From: Ixodes scapularis
Taxonomy: Eukaryota > Arthropoda > Arachnida > Ixodida > Ixodidae
Reading direction: 5' to 3'
DNA length: 64,000 bases
Assembly (NCBI RefSeq): GCF_016920785.2
Contig: NW_024609837.1
Location: 46,440,745-46,504,744 of the forward strand
Both the position numbers and the translations under genes were made by a program. How positions within the stretch are numbered: the stretch's first letter is position 1; every line of letters starts with the position of its first letter. The notes below the pieces were generated by a model. The model worked only from the letters and a program-made list of their open reading frames with translations, made no database searches and had not been told where the DNA came from. Of this stretch, positions 33,801 through 46,360 are shown in pieces.

Positions 33801-36800
33801 CTGCAATCGGCTGCAGCAAGCACTTCTGTCGTCTTATGGGCAAATAACTAAGGCGTCTGAACTCAACAGTCAGCGGCGCAGATCGAACTATAATGGACCA
33901 AAAAGGCAATAACGGTAAGGAAAACAACAACGCGGAGCTATGAGCGTTGTTACCAAAGTCAGGGTTACATTAATAGGCAGACACACTAGCCGACAATTAG
34001 TCTACGATCCCGGCCCTCGTCACAGAGATTTCACAGGAAGCGGGTTCAGCAAATCTGGCGTGATTGATATAAGAAAAACCCACAATTTTTATTTGTTTTA
34101 ACAAATATTTAGGAACAGATGAGCACATTGGCGGAGCTTGTAATGTAGGGTTCGCCACCTGTTGGATAGACTGAATTTCTTGCTATCACCAGTAGCGTGC
34201 GCGTAGCGGGCGACACGTGTGTCAGACGACACACATAGCAGACTACGTGCGTAGCAGACGACAGACGAGCGCCGCGATGACATGATGCGCGCGATGAGGA
34301 GGTAATCTCACCGCCCGCGTAACACGCATGCCCAGCAGTTGCGCGCTTGACCGGTAGAGCGCTCTGATAGGGTACGATGCCATGCGCTCCCGTGTTCCCG
34401 CTAACTCGGATCAAGATAGTACATAGTTTTTTCTTCCCCTCCAAAAATGTAATTCTTTGCCTTAAATTTTTGTGGAATAACTATAACAAGAAAGCTAGAT
34501 ATAAATTTACAAAATGAGTGCATGAGCTTCCATTGCATTGTTGTGAATAAGCTGAAAATTTGTAAAAGCTTGATTTTAGTTCTGCGGAACAAGAGTTCTC
34601 ACAATCAAATATTTCTATGAATGAGCTTGGGGAAAACATGTGCTAATTTGCTTAATCGCTAACAATACAGGCCTTTTCTGTAGGGCATGCCTTTATTGTG
34701 TTCTAAAAGTATTTCTGGTGAGGTTCTTTGAATTCATTTCTTAGAAACCTACAAGAAGGCCCTCAAGAAATCTCGGCTAGCCGAAGAAACATCAACACTT
34801 GAAACGTCGGAGTTTTCAGGTGTGTATTAATTTGCAAATGTCTTGGAAAATTGTTTTGAAGCAGAGAAACATATATTTAATGCAAGGGCATCTTTGCTTG
34901 TTGAAATTCCAGCCCCGGAGGCCGAAACTCCTGAGGATGTCTTCACAACCTATGACGATGCGCCATCGCACCGTCTGGCCTTGCCCTCTCCACGTAAGTT
35001 GAATAAATATTGGTAATGTAGGCACATACACTAACTTCGGTCTCCTTTAAGGTATCTAAACTTATCTAAACATCATTGCATTTCTGAGCTAGCCTTGTAG
35101 ACAGCCAGCCATATGGCTAGGAATTGCTGGAATAAAGCAAGCCAGCCAGTGAGGGTCTTAATGCATTGACTTCAGATGCAGTTAAACACTTGAGCTGTGG
35201 TTGACGTGGGTGACTTGTTGCAAACTGCAAGCCAATGTTAAAGTGCAGCAAATTTCATGGCTCACCAACATCTAAGGCTCTTATGTGCAAGACATAATTC
35301 TTATATGTGCCATGCAGGTGCTGTGGAATTACTTATTAAACGCTATGATATAACTGAAAGCAATTTGCAGTTGAAAACTTGCTTAGGGTGAATTTCTGCA
35401 TATGTATATATGCTTCATAGGAAATAGAAAAATTTAAAACCATTTGAAATGTGGGCATATGCACAGGTGTGTGATATATTTGGTAGATTACATGTCACCA
35501 TAGAAATATTAGTTTCATTTCATGTGCATATGTTTTTATCTATTGCTTCACATTCTCATGCTTCTCTGTGGATCTCGTCTTTCGGTTACAAATGAGGCAG
35601 TCACCGGGTTTAGTTGCAACGGTTTGGTGACTTTGCCTTCAGGCCTCACCCCGAGCCACTTGTTTCAGCCAAGTCTGAAACAAAGACTAACTAGACCTGC
35701 TGTTGGACTAGCTGGTTAGAGTCACCTGAACAGATCACAGCACTAGAAAGGACAGATACAGAGACACACCACAACAGGATGAGTGCTACACAGTCATCTG
35801 GTTTATTTGCCATGAGAATTAGGCAAACAGTGTAAGCAGTGTAAGTGCAACATGCAACAAGAGAAATACAGAATCATACGTCAGAGTGCCAACAACATAG
35901 ACAAAAGAATAGAAGGAGGCCATCCCAATTTGACATGAGTCAATGAAAAAGGCTCCACCATGTGGCATACATTTACTTTTTATATAATCTGCTTCCAAAA
36001 GTTTGTGTCGTGGTACCTTTGCTTGTTCCAAGGATCCTAACCTTCTGTTGGAGTGGCTCATGTGTGCAAGTGAGACAGTAAAAAGGCAGGTGCGTGCTTT
36101 TATTTGTAATAGATGGCTTAGGTCTCCACGCTCATTGACATGATGGCCTGTATGACCCTTACAGGCCTCCCCCCAAAGAGGGCCTGGCATATTTTTTCTG
36201 GCAGCCAGAGCTCCTGTCAGAGGCACGATGTGTAGAGGAACAGATGCCCGCAAGTTTTCGTAGCACAGAAAGCTCCTTGAGCACCCTATACCTTCTTAAC
36301 GTTGTGCACACCCTCGTGAAAGCACGGCACAGCTTCGGGCATCTGTCTCTTATGTTCAGTGTTAATTCAACCTCTTGAAGTGCCCTTAGATTTTTTTAAT
36401 TTTTAGAGATGCCATTGTGTCAATGTGCGAGGAAACCTAAGCTGTCTATTACAAATAAAGGAAGCACGCACATATCTTTTTACTTTCTCACTTGTGCATG
36501 TGAGCCGCTCCTACACAAGCTCAGAATCTTTGGCACGAGCAAAGGTACCATGACACAAACTTTTGGAAGCACATTATATAAAAAGTAAAGATACTGCATG
36601 TGCTAGTGGCTATTCCATTGTCTCGTATCAAAATGAGGTAGCCTTCTTTGATTCTTTTGTTTACAGTGTTGGCACTCAAACATACAGGTATGTATTTTTC
36701 TTGTTGCATATTTGCTGTGCTTATGCCGGTCCTCATTATTTGTTTAAGATCGAAAACTGCGCAAAAAAGACGGGACACAAGAAAGGAACGAGCAACACAA

Positions 36801-39800
36801 CACAGGTGCAGACTTACAACTGAATTTTTAATCTTTCACTTCCTTTAACGAAGGAATGCAATGTGCACGTGGGCCGCTGAGATGCGCTATCACTGGCTCG
36901 AATGGGCACGCTGAGGGCAGAAAACCTAAGGACGGTGGCAAGCGCAAGCGGGATAGGGATAGCGAGGAAACTGAGGACGATGGCGAGCGAGCGACTTGTC
37001 GAAGCCCTACAAGAAGGCCTGTGTGGTGTGAATGGTGGATTCGCCGTAGATATTGAGGAGCTGTTTTATTTGATACCCCATGATGAACTCTTTGTCGCGG
37101 TGAGGAACTGCATCGAAACCTCCGGAACGGTTCAGTTCCAGAATGCCTGTGGTGTGTCAGTAGATGGATTCTTAGAACTTTTGTCCATTTATCTATCATC
37201 CACCATTGTGGGCTTCGAAGTAAAGTTTGTAGTTCAGAGGCAAGGCATCTGCATAGGTTCGAGTGTGGCACCAGTGTTATGCAAAATCTTTTTGGCTGCT
37301 TTTGACCGTTTGTTAGTGCAAGCACTCGCTGACGACAAACGGGTCCGAGTCTTCAGATATGTGGATGACTTTTTAGTCCTTTTAATTAAAAGTTAACTCC
37401 TGGCGTTCTTCTTGAAGATGCCACCAACGGGATTTTAGAAACTTCGTGCCACCTCCACAACCTTAACATTTACAACCGAGCTTCCACTGCGGGAATCTTT
37501 GCAATTCCTTGACATAACATTGTCATTCCAGCTAGACCACCTCTGCTGGGAGTACGCACCCCGCTCAAAAAAAGCCCTCCTGCCTTTTGATTCAAGCTAT
37601 TCCAAAATAGTTAAGAGAGGCATAGTGAGGACATGCCTGAAATCATCACTTGAGAAATCTTGTGCTCACACAGTTCAGAGTAGCTTTGATTCACAGGCCC
37701 AACGTTTGTTGAGAGCAGGATTTCCACCTTCCATCATAAGGGCGGTAGCAGAGTCTATGTTGAAGGCCTTGCGTATGCGGGCTAAGGAAACAATGGGTCA
37801 CTTGGAGGGACCAAAAAAATTTGAGGTCATGCCATATATACACGGGGTTTCTCACAATTTAAAAAGAGTCGCTACTAAGTTCCAAGTAGATGTGGTTTTT
37901 TCAGCCCTGTGTAAGCTCTCCCGGGTATGCGCCTTAACCTCAGAGCGGATCGCTCACAAGGATGGTTGCAACACCATGCATTACAACCAGTTCGTGCCTT
38001 GCTCAACGGGGGTGGTTTACCACGTCCCGTTATCTTGCGGGAAAGTATATATCGGACAGACGGGTAGATGTCTAAATGATAGACTGAGGGAACACGGAGC
38101 CTTTTTGAATTCAGCAAGCGGAGCGCACCTTGCCCTACACTGTAAAGAATGTGGGTGTAAACCAAATTTTGGTGCCACTGAGATAAAAGGTCGCAACAAA
38201 GACAAACTCACTAGGGAAATTTCTGAGGCGGCCCAGATTTCCTACAGTGGAAGTGACAAGTGTGTTAGCGCACCATCTATTTCATTATTAGACAGAGAAT
38301 TAGGTTTTTTGTTTACTTCCCAGTTCCATCGCTCTTCTCTCGCTCGCGCTCGCCATCGTCCTCAGTTTCCTCGCTATCCCGCTCGCGTTCACCACCGTCC
38401 TTAGGTTTTCTGCCCTCAGCGTGCCCATTCGAGCCAGTGATAGCGCATCTCAGCGGCCCACATGTACATTGCATTCCTTCGTTAAAGGAAGTGAAAGATT
38501 AAAAATTCAGTTGTAAGTCTGCGCCTGTGTTGTGTTGCTCGCTCCTTTCAATTGTGTCCCGTCTTTTTTGCGGTTTTCCATCTTAACCCTTTCAGTACCG
38601 TAATAATTTTTCATGTAACACCCTCAAAATCCGGAATTATTTTATTCATGCAACCTGTTCAGCCTAGTCCGTAGAGCACAATCATATAAACAATTTTATC
38701 AAAAGCACAGCATAAATGGACAAACAATATTTTTATAAATGTTAAGAAGGGGGCTTCACTGCACGTAATGTGGAAAAAGTGGGCTTCACTGCACATACTC
38801 ACTTTATTTTATTCATGAATTTACAAAGCAATTCTGTCAACATCAGTACCTAGTGTCTCTGTTCACGAGACTACGGGCTTAGTCAGTCCCAGGACATCCC
38901 GTTCAAAAGTTTGCCCTTGTGTGATATGTGCGAAAACACTGTATCGCACACAGGGCGACACCACAGTCTGGGCACCACGTCCTTGTTTCCTTGCGAGCTT
39001 TTTTTTCTTGTGCAGACAACGCATCTTCTTGTTGGGCTCTCTTTCTTCTCAGTTGGAGGTAGGTAGTCTGGGAAGTGTCGCTCAGTCAGTCGCGAGAGAG
39101 TGTTGTCAGAGAGCCTCCCTTTCTTGGGTCGACTCTGGGGGTCACAGTTCAGTTGAATGAGTCCCTCCACTAACTTGAGCCTGAACTCAAGATGTGTGGT
39201 GGTGTTGCCACTCTTCTGGTAGATAATGAACGCATTGTAGATGGCCATGTCTACCAGATGACGGAACACCTTTTTGTAGTATATTTTCTGTCCATTTCTT
39301 GCACAGGGGTAATATGAAAGATTTTGGTCACTCTTGTCAACACCACCCATGGTGTTGTTTTAATTCATCACTATCTGTGGCTTGGACGCAACTTCACCTC
39401 TCTGGTTTGTTACATCCACCATTGCCACAGAGTGCACCGTGCTGAGGAAGGTTACCACCTTCTTGTCCTTCCACTGAAGTGAGAGGCACTTGCCTTTTTG
39501 GTAAGCTTCAGTTTGACCTTTCTCAAGTTGTCTTGTATCGAAGCTCGGCATTCCCTTGCGTCCAGATCGTCCAGATCGTGCTGTCCCGTAGACATCTGTC
39601 TTGCGCTCCAGAAGTGCTTCAACTAGTTCGGGTGAGTTGTAATAGTTATCCACGGTTACACAGTAGCCCTTATCGAGAAGGGGACTCATCAGGGACAATA
39701 CCACACGTGTACCCATGGCCACATCTGCGTCACCAACAACAGCACCTTTCCCATGTACATAAGCATGTTCCAGATGTAACCACTGGAGGACTCGCACAGC

Positions 39801-42800
39801 ACGAAAAACTTGACGCCAAAACGGGCACGTTTCAGTGGCATGTACTGTTTCCAAGACAGCCTGCCTTTGAAACGAAGAAGGCTCTCGTCAACTGACACAT
39901 CTCGCTCTGGTGTGTAGAGAGTTTGAAACATCTCGGTCATTCTTGTGAGCACGGACCACAATTTTCTAAGCTTTGGGTTCGGGTGCTTGTCGACTGGCGC
40001 CTCGTTGTCAGTGAAGTGTAGAAATTTCATTATCAGCATGAAGCGGTCGCGGCTCATCACGTCTCCGAATGCAGGCGTGCGGAGAACCTCTCTTGTTGAC
40101 CAGTAAGATTTCACGTCTGGTTTCTCAATGACCCCTGCAGAATGATGAGCGCGAAGAAGGTCATCAGTTCTTTTTTGTCGATCTGTCTCCATGTTTTGAG
40201 GTGGGAAGCGTGGTGCGACCGAAGAAACTGGGTTGCGTAGCGGTTGGTCTCTGCGACAATCAGGTCGACCAGCTCTTCATCGAAGAACTGTTCAAAATAT
40301 TCGACAACGCCGTCACCTTCTTCCAGGTGGCCCTTGAATCCCGGTGATCCCACAAAAGGGAAACGAGGTGGCGCACGAGGAATATCGCCCACGTCGATCT
40401 TCGTCCACACACGTGCGGTGTCGAAATCATCATCAATCTCTGTGTCGCTCTCATCTGAAGTCAAATAATCAATCAACGACTCACCAGAATCACTTTCCAA
40501 TTCGTAGTCGCTTTCACTCGAAGAAGTTTCAGAAACTGCGCGCTGTTTCCTTTTTTTTTTTCCTTGTTTCGCAACGCGTGGACACACATCGTGCGGCCGC
40601 CCGGACGACGCCATTTCTAAAGTTCAGTGTAGCCAGCAGCCTCACGAAAAAACGTCTAAATTCAGCTAATTTCACCGGTTTTGACTTCTCCTGCCATCTG
40701 TCGGTCGTTCTAAGAAGCTCCGTGATACAGACGAGCTGAATTCGTCCTCAGGATCGTTGTATTGATAATGCGGACTCTGGACGAGCTGTACTCGTCTTCA
40801 GGATTATTTGTGCGTAAATGGTGGACGAGCTCAGCTCGTCTTCCGTACTGAAAGGGTTAAACATGTATAACCAACTAGGCCAACAGAGTACTCTACTCCT
40901 CATTATTTGCGTGGCACTTATCCCCTTTTGGTCCTTTTATATCTGTGTACTGTGGTATTACGCAATCAGAAAACAATGACTGTTTGGTTCACCCTTGAAC
41001 CTACACGACAGCAGACTAGTACCTGGATGAATTGCGATGTGACCAGTGGAACTGGTAGTTTTTAATACAAGTTGTGTCACCTGACATAAGCAGCATGAAC
41101 TCCCAAGTGCAAGAGGTCATATTCTGTTGTTTGCGTTTCTGTTTATCCCGGTAATACAAATGTGCTCGCTGTTGGTGGTTCCATCGCGGCGCCACATGTT
41201 TTAAAACCAGCAGCGTGCTTTGGGCAGCTGTGAGTGGAAATCAGGGAGCATTTGTGGTAGAGCCATATCGGTATGATATGGCTCTACCACGTAAATGGTG
41301 GACGAGCTCATATGCTCGTGACCATGGGGTCTGGCATCTTTAATGCCTTTGCGTTTTGAGTCAGGTTACATGTCTTCCTTGACAGTACCGTTTTATTTCA
41401 CGTTTTCCTCTTCAATGTGTCCAGAGTGTTCCACTGTAGTTGCCTTCACATGTGCTTTCTTCTCTTCTAAGCAGTTTGTTCCAATTTAGAATGTACACCG
41501 ACTGCTTTTAGCCTTACTCCAGTAAATAAATATTTACTAGAATGATCTAATCAAAACTGGAGGAGGGTGACCAATTGTAAACTTTTCCTTTTTAGCGAGT
41601 GGTCTCACTGGGACCAGCTCCTCGGAGCAAGGTAAGCCACATTTTCGTATTCTTGTAGAAGTCATACTTTGCTTATTGCTTGGTTGCATTGAAGTCCAAA
41701 TCAGCAAATGATAAAAGTCGCAATGTTTCAGTTGAGAGGTCTTCGTGCTGGGCAGCAGCTCTCAAAGTGATTACTTCGAAACTCCTTGGTCGAGCAGATC
41801 ATTCTTTGGTTCCATCAGCACCCACATCGATCACCCTCTCACCCTAACGTTTTAAGATTGAGAAAGACCAATTTCGCAGCTCATTCTAATATCTGTACTT
41901 TTTCAGTTCTGCTATCATTGCAATAGAGCTCACGCAGGTTGGTTTTTAAACTCTTCTATTCTTACTGGTATAATGCCCGGTGGTCAGCATTATGGTTCAC
42001 GGAGACAGGGGAGTTCGCAAACCCTAGCAACAAACTTTGTTGCTGGTTGCTAGGGCTTGTGAGATGACAAATTGTGAGAGCCTCTGGTCTGGGGGTTACT
42101 AGCAACTTGCCAAAATATCCCCCTCCTCTTTTCCCCGATCTTTAAGTGGCAACAACTTTAGGTAAAATTGTTGCCAGCTTGCATTGTACTTGGAGTAGAA
42201 GAGCTGAAAAGTCAGCCTGGAAGAAGTCTGTTGCAGTGGTAGAATGAAGAAAACAGTAAGCATATTACTCCAAAGGTGAACATATTTGACAGAATTCTGT
42301 CTGGTTGGGTAGAAAATCAGGAAAAAAGGAATTTGCCTACCAAATGTGGAAAAGATCTGGAAAAAGATAGTCCCAACATTTCGAAACTATTTGTTTCTTC
42401 TTCAGGGGATGAATAATAATAATAATACTTTTATTGAATGAAAAAATAGCATGTACAGATTCAGGCCTACCGAAGCCTCATCGGGCTTGAAAGGTAGTGC
42501 CTGGCAGACAGTGACAAAGTAAAGCAATGACAGTAAAACACAAAAACCCCACATAGATAAATCAAGCTATGACACACACAGAAAAGAAATCTTTATACAA
42601 TTCTATTTCTGAGCGCTTTTTTCAGTTTGTATTTTGTACTAGCACAAAAAATACTCATAGGAAGCTTGTTAAAATACGAGGGAACATAGTAACGGCGCAT
42701 GCGTTCGCCATATCTTGTGCTGCACCGAGGTATACAGTAACGTTTTTTTGGCCTTAGGCAACGGGCTGGGGCATAAGGTACTTTAAAAGAACTATTCCAG

Positions 42801-45800
42801 AAATGACGAAAAAGTACAGTTTCTATCAACAGAGAGTTGAAATCCGGAAAGCATAATGCTCTAAATACGTCAGTATCTTTATCAAGACTTAAATCATAAG
42901 AAATAACTTTTAACAAAGAACGCAAAATTGAATTGATTCTTATTTTCCATCGAAGGGCACAGTGGCCGTACACAGTTATTCCATAACGAAGCACACTATA
43001 GCCCAGGGCATGAATGATAACCTTACGAACGGATAATGGCATAACGTATCTAACACTGTACATCAAACAAGACACCGCGCGAAGCTTCTTACAGATATGA
43101 GCGAGCTGTGAATTCCAGGCAAGATCGCTATCAAAAATCAAACCAAGGTATTTAACTGTAGATGTGTAATTCACAGGGGTACACGCGCAATTAAGACAAT
43201 TAGACGTGTGCAAAAAAAGCGGAGAAGTGAGACTGACTCGTTTTAATGGGCTATGAAAACAAATTAGTTGAGTTTTTGTCGTATTAATAGAAATTAAATT
43301 TGCATCAAACCAGTCCATTGCCCTATTTGCCGCATTTTGAAGCAAAGAGATTGCGTGCAAATACTTAGAAGCGCAGGCTACAATTACAGTATCGTCCGCA
43401 TAATGAAATATTGAAGTGGGCACGGTACTAGAAAGATCGTTCACATAAATATTAAATAATAAAGGACTAAGTACTGAACCCTGCGGAACACCAGCTTTAA
43501 TTATCGAGAAGTTACTTCGAAATTGTTCAATCGAAACACATTGGCGCCTATCCTGAAGAAAATTTTGTAACAGCAATAAAAAGGAACCGCGAAATCCCAC
43601 CATTGACAGCTTATTTAGCAACAGACGGTGACATACACTATCGAATGCCTTACTGACGTCTAGAAATAACGCGCACGCGACTTGATTCCGCTCAAACGAC
43701 GAGTTCAGCAAATCAGAAAAATCTTCAAGTAACATTTGAGTGCCTCGACCTTGCACGAAACCGTACTGAGAGGGCGACATAATACGATGCTTATCCAAAA
43801 AGCGTGTCATGACCAAGCACAAGTGTTTTTCTAACAGCTGAGCAATACCTGGTAAAATTGAAATCGGACGATAATTTTCAATATTATTTCGCGCTCCAGC
43901 TTTGAAAAGCGGGATAACGATTGCCGTTAAGTGCAGTCTCTTCATCTTTTAGGTGTTACATCACTTTGTCTTTGTCGGTGTTGTTGGGTTAGCTTCGTCG
44001 TGCCCTATCCGTTATCCCATTGTGGAGGCCGTTCACATATAACGTAGGAAGTGTCCCTAGTGACCTATTGATGATGTTTGAAGTGTGTTGAATATGCCAT
44101 GATTCAATGAGCCGCCTCCTACGTAGATTTGGTGCCGTGTCCAGGATGCTTGCGTTCTCAAATGCGGTGGTCGAGGTTATCACAGTGTTCAGCGAAAGCA
44201 CTGCGCTCTTTGTCAAAGTTTCTCACATCGTTCTTATGTTGGTAAAGCTGGTCGTGAAAGTTCTTTGTTTCGCCGATGTAAGAGGCAGGGCACTGGGAGC
44301 ATGGGATCTTATAAATGACACCTTAATTGGGCCTTCGCCTTCGGTGGTCTGTTCTTAGGGCGAGGTAGAAAGCATCCGACACTGGTTTGTGAGCAACCAG
44401 GACGTGTTCTTTTGCAAACAGTCGGGATAGCATCTCGCTTATCCCTTTCTTGTAAGGGATGCTAATCCGTGCTATCGGTTTGGAATTTATCTAAGGTTGT
44501 TTCATCCAATTACGGTTCTGACGACGGATGACGTGGTGAATGAAGTTACCGGGGGAGCCGTTCTTCCTTAGGTCGTCCATGATAATCCGTTCCTCCTTTC
44601 TTTTGTCGTCCTCAGATGAGCACAAGGTGTTGGTTCTGTTAAAAAGAGCAGAAACGACACATACCTTATGGCCGACAGGGTGGTTGTAGTCCTCCAACCA
44701 TTACCTCCAGTTCGACTCCACCCACCGTCGGCCATAAGGTATCTGTCGTTTCTACTCTTTTTAACAGAACCAACACCTTGTGCTCATCTGAGGACGACAA
44801 AAGAAAGGAGGAACGGATTATCATGGACGACCTAAAGAAGAACGGCTCCCCCGGTAACTTCATTCACCACGTCATCCGTCGTCAGAACCGTAATTGGATG
44901 AAACAACCTTCGACAGTTTCCAAACCGATAGCACGGATTAGCATCCCTTACAAGAAAGGGATAAGCGAGATGCTATCCCGACTGTTTGCAAAAGAACACG
45001 TCCTGGTTGCTCACAAACCAGTGTCGGATGCTTTCTACCTCGCCCTAAGAACAGACCACTGAAGGCGAAGGCCCAATTAAGGTGTCATTTATAAGGTCCC
45101 ATGCTCCCAGTGCCATGCCTCTTACATCGGCGAAACAAAGAACTTTCACGACCAGCTTCGCCAACATAAGAACGATGTGAGAAACTTTGACAAAGAGCGC
45201 AGTGCTTTCGCTGAACACTGTGATAACCTCGACCACCGTATTGCATTTGAAAACGCAAGCATCCTGGACACGGCACCAAATCTACGTAGGAGGCGGCTCA
45301 TTGAATCATGGCATATTCAACACACTTCAAACATCATCAATAGGTCACTAGGGACACTTCCTACGTTATATGTGAACGGCCTCCACAATGGGATAACGGA
45401 TAGGGCACGACGAAGCTAACCCAACAACACCGACAAAGACAAAGTGATGTAACACCTAAAAGATGAAGAGACTGACATCCTTTATTCATCCCCTGAAGAA
45501 GAAACAAATAGTTTCGAAATGTTGGGACTATCTTTTTCCAGATCTTTTCCACATTTGGTTGGCAAATTCCTTTTTTCCTGATATTACTTCAAAGTGTGGA
45601 ACTGCTTTGCTCATGACTGCAAGTTATCAGATTGTTTGGTCACACAGGACGGGAGAGAGACTTCAAAACTAATTTTAATTGCACTCCAGTTCGTAGAAAG
45701 AATAACACACAGAAGGACGAGACACAAACACAAACACTCGCATACACAGGGACAGGACACGAACACAGGCAGGCATACAATCTTTCTGATTTTATCTGTG

Positions 45801-46266
45801 TCTGTTTGTGTGTCTGTGTTTGTGTCCTGTCCCTGTGTATGTGAGTGTTTGTGTCTTGTCCTTCTGTGTGTTATTCTTTCTACGAACCGCAGCGCCTTTC
45901 ACCAACATGCTCCCTTTGCTTCTAATTTTAATTGTCAGAGAGAGGCTAACAAAATTTGCACCATGTGTCTACTATGTTAGCCAACTGTTCTGGGCCGAAA
46001 TAATTTTTGTCATTACATTGTGGTTCAGCCTCATCGACATCATCTGGGCAAAGCCTGACCAGAGTGGACGGTGCCCTGGAGGCGCCTTCAGGTTCCATTG
46101 AGGAACTCCCGGCAGGAGCTGGGATGACGTTGGGGGCCTCAAATTGTAAGTCCTCCAATTTTTACTGTATGCAACCAAGCACAACACCAGTCAGTGGTCC
46201 TTGTGTTAGCCTTTTTAATGTTTTATTTCCTAACACCGGCCTAACCAAAGGAGCTTTGACATGTGG

Positions 46267-46360
<94 letters not shown>

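Larger units (their letters stand above)
42315..45592. mobile_element. Head-to-head PLE palindrome (3.3 kb)
   Basis: The right arm (about 44719-45592, plus strand) and the left arm (43936-44697 plus 42315-42414, minus strand) are near-identical inverse copies of the 3' portion of a PLE, separated by about 20-35 bases (near 44698-44718). Arm tails contain the PLE-typical cccaacatttcgaaact and cttcttcaggggatgaat. The left arm is split by a LINE (42415-43935). Both arms encode the C-terminal RT tail and GIY-YIG domain. 5' ends meet at the centre; 3' ends point outwards. Lies in intron 4. Confidence 0.85.
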
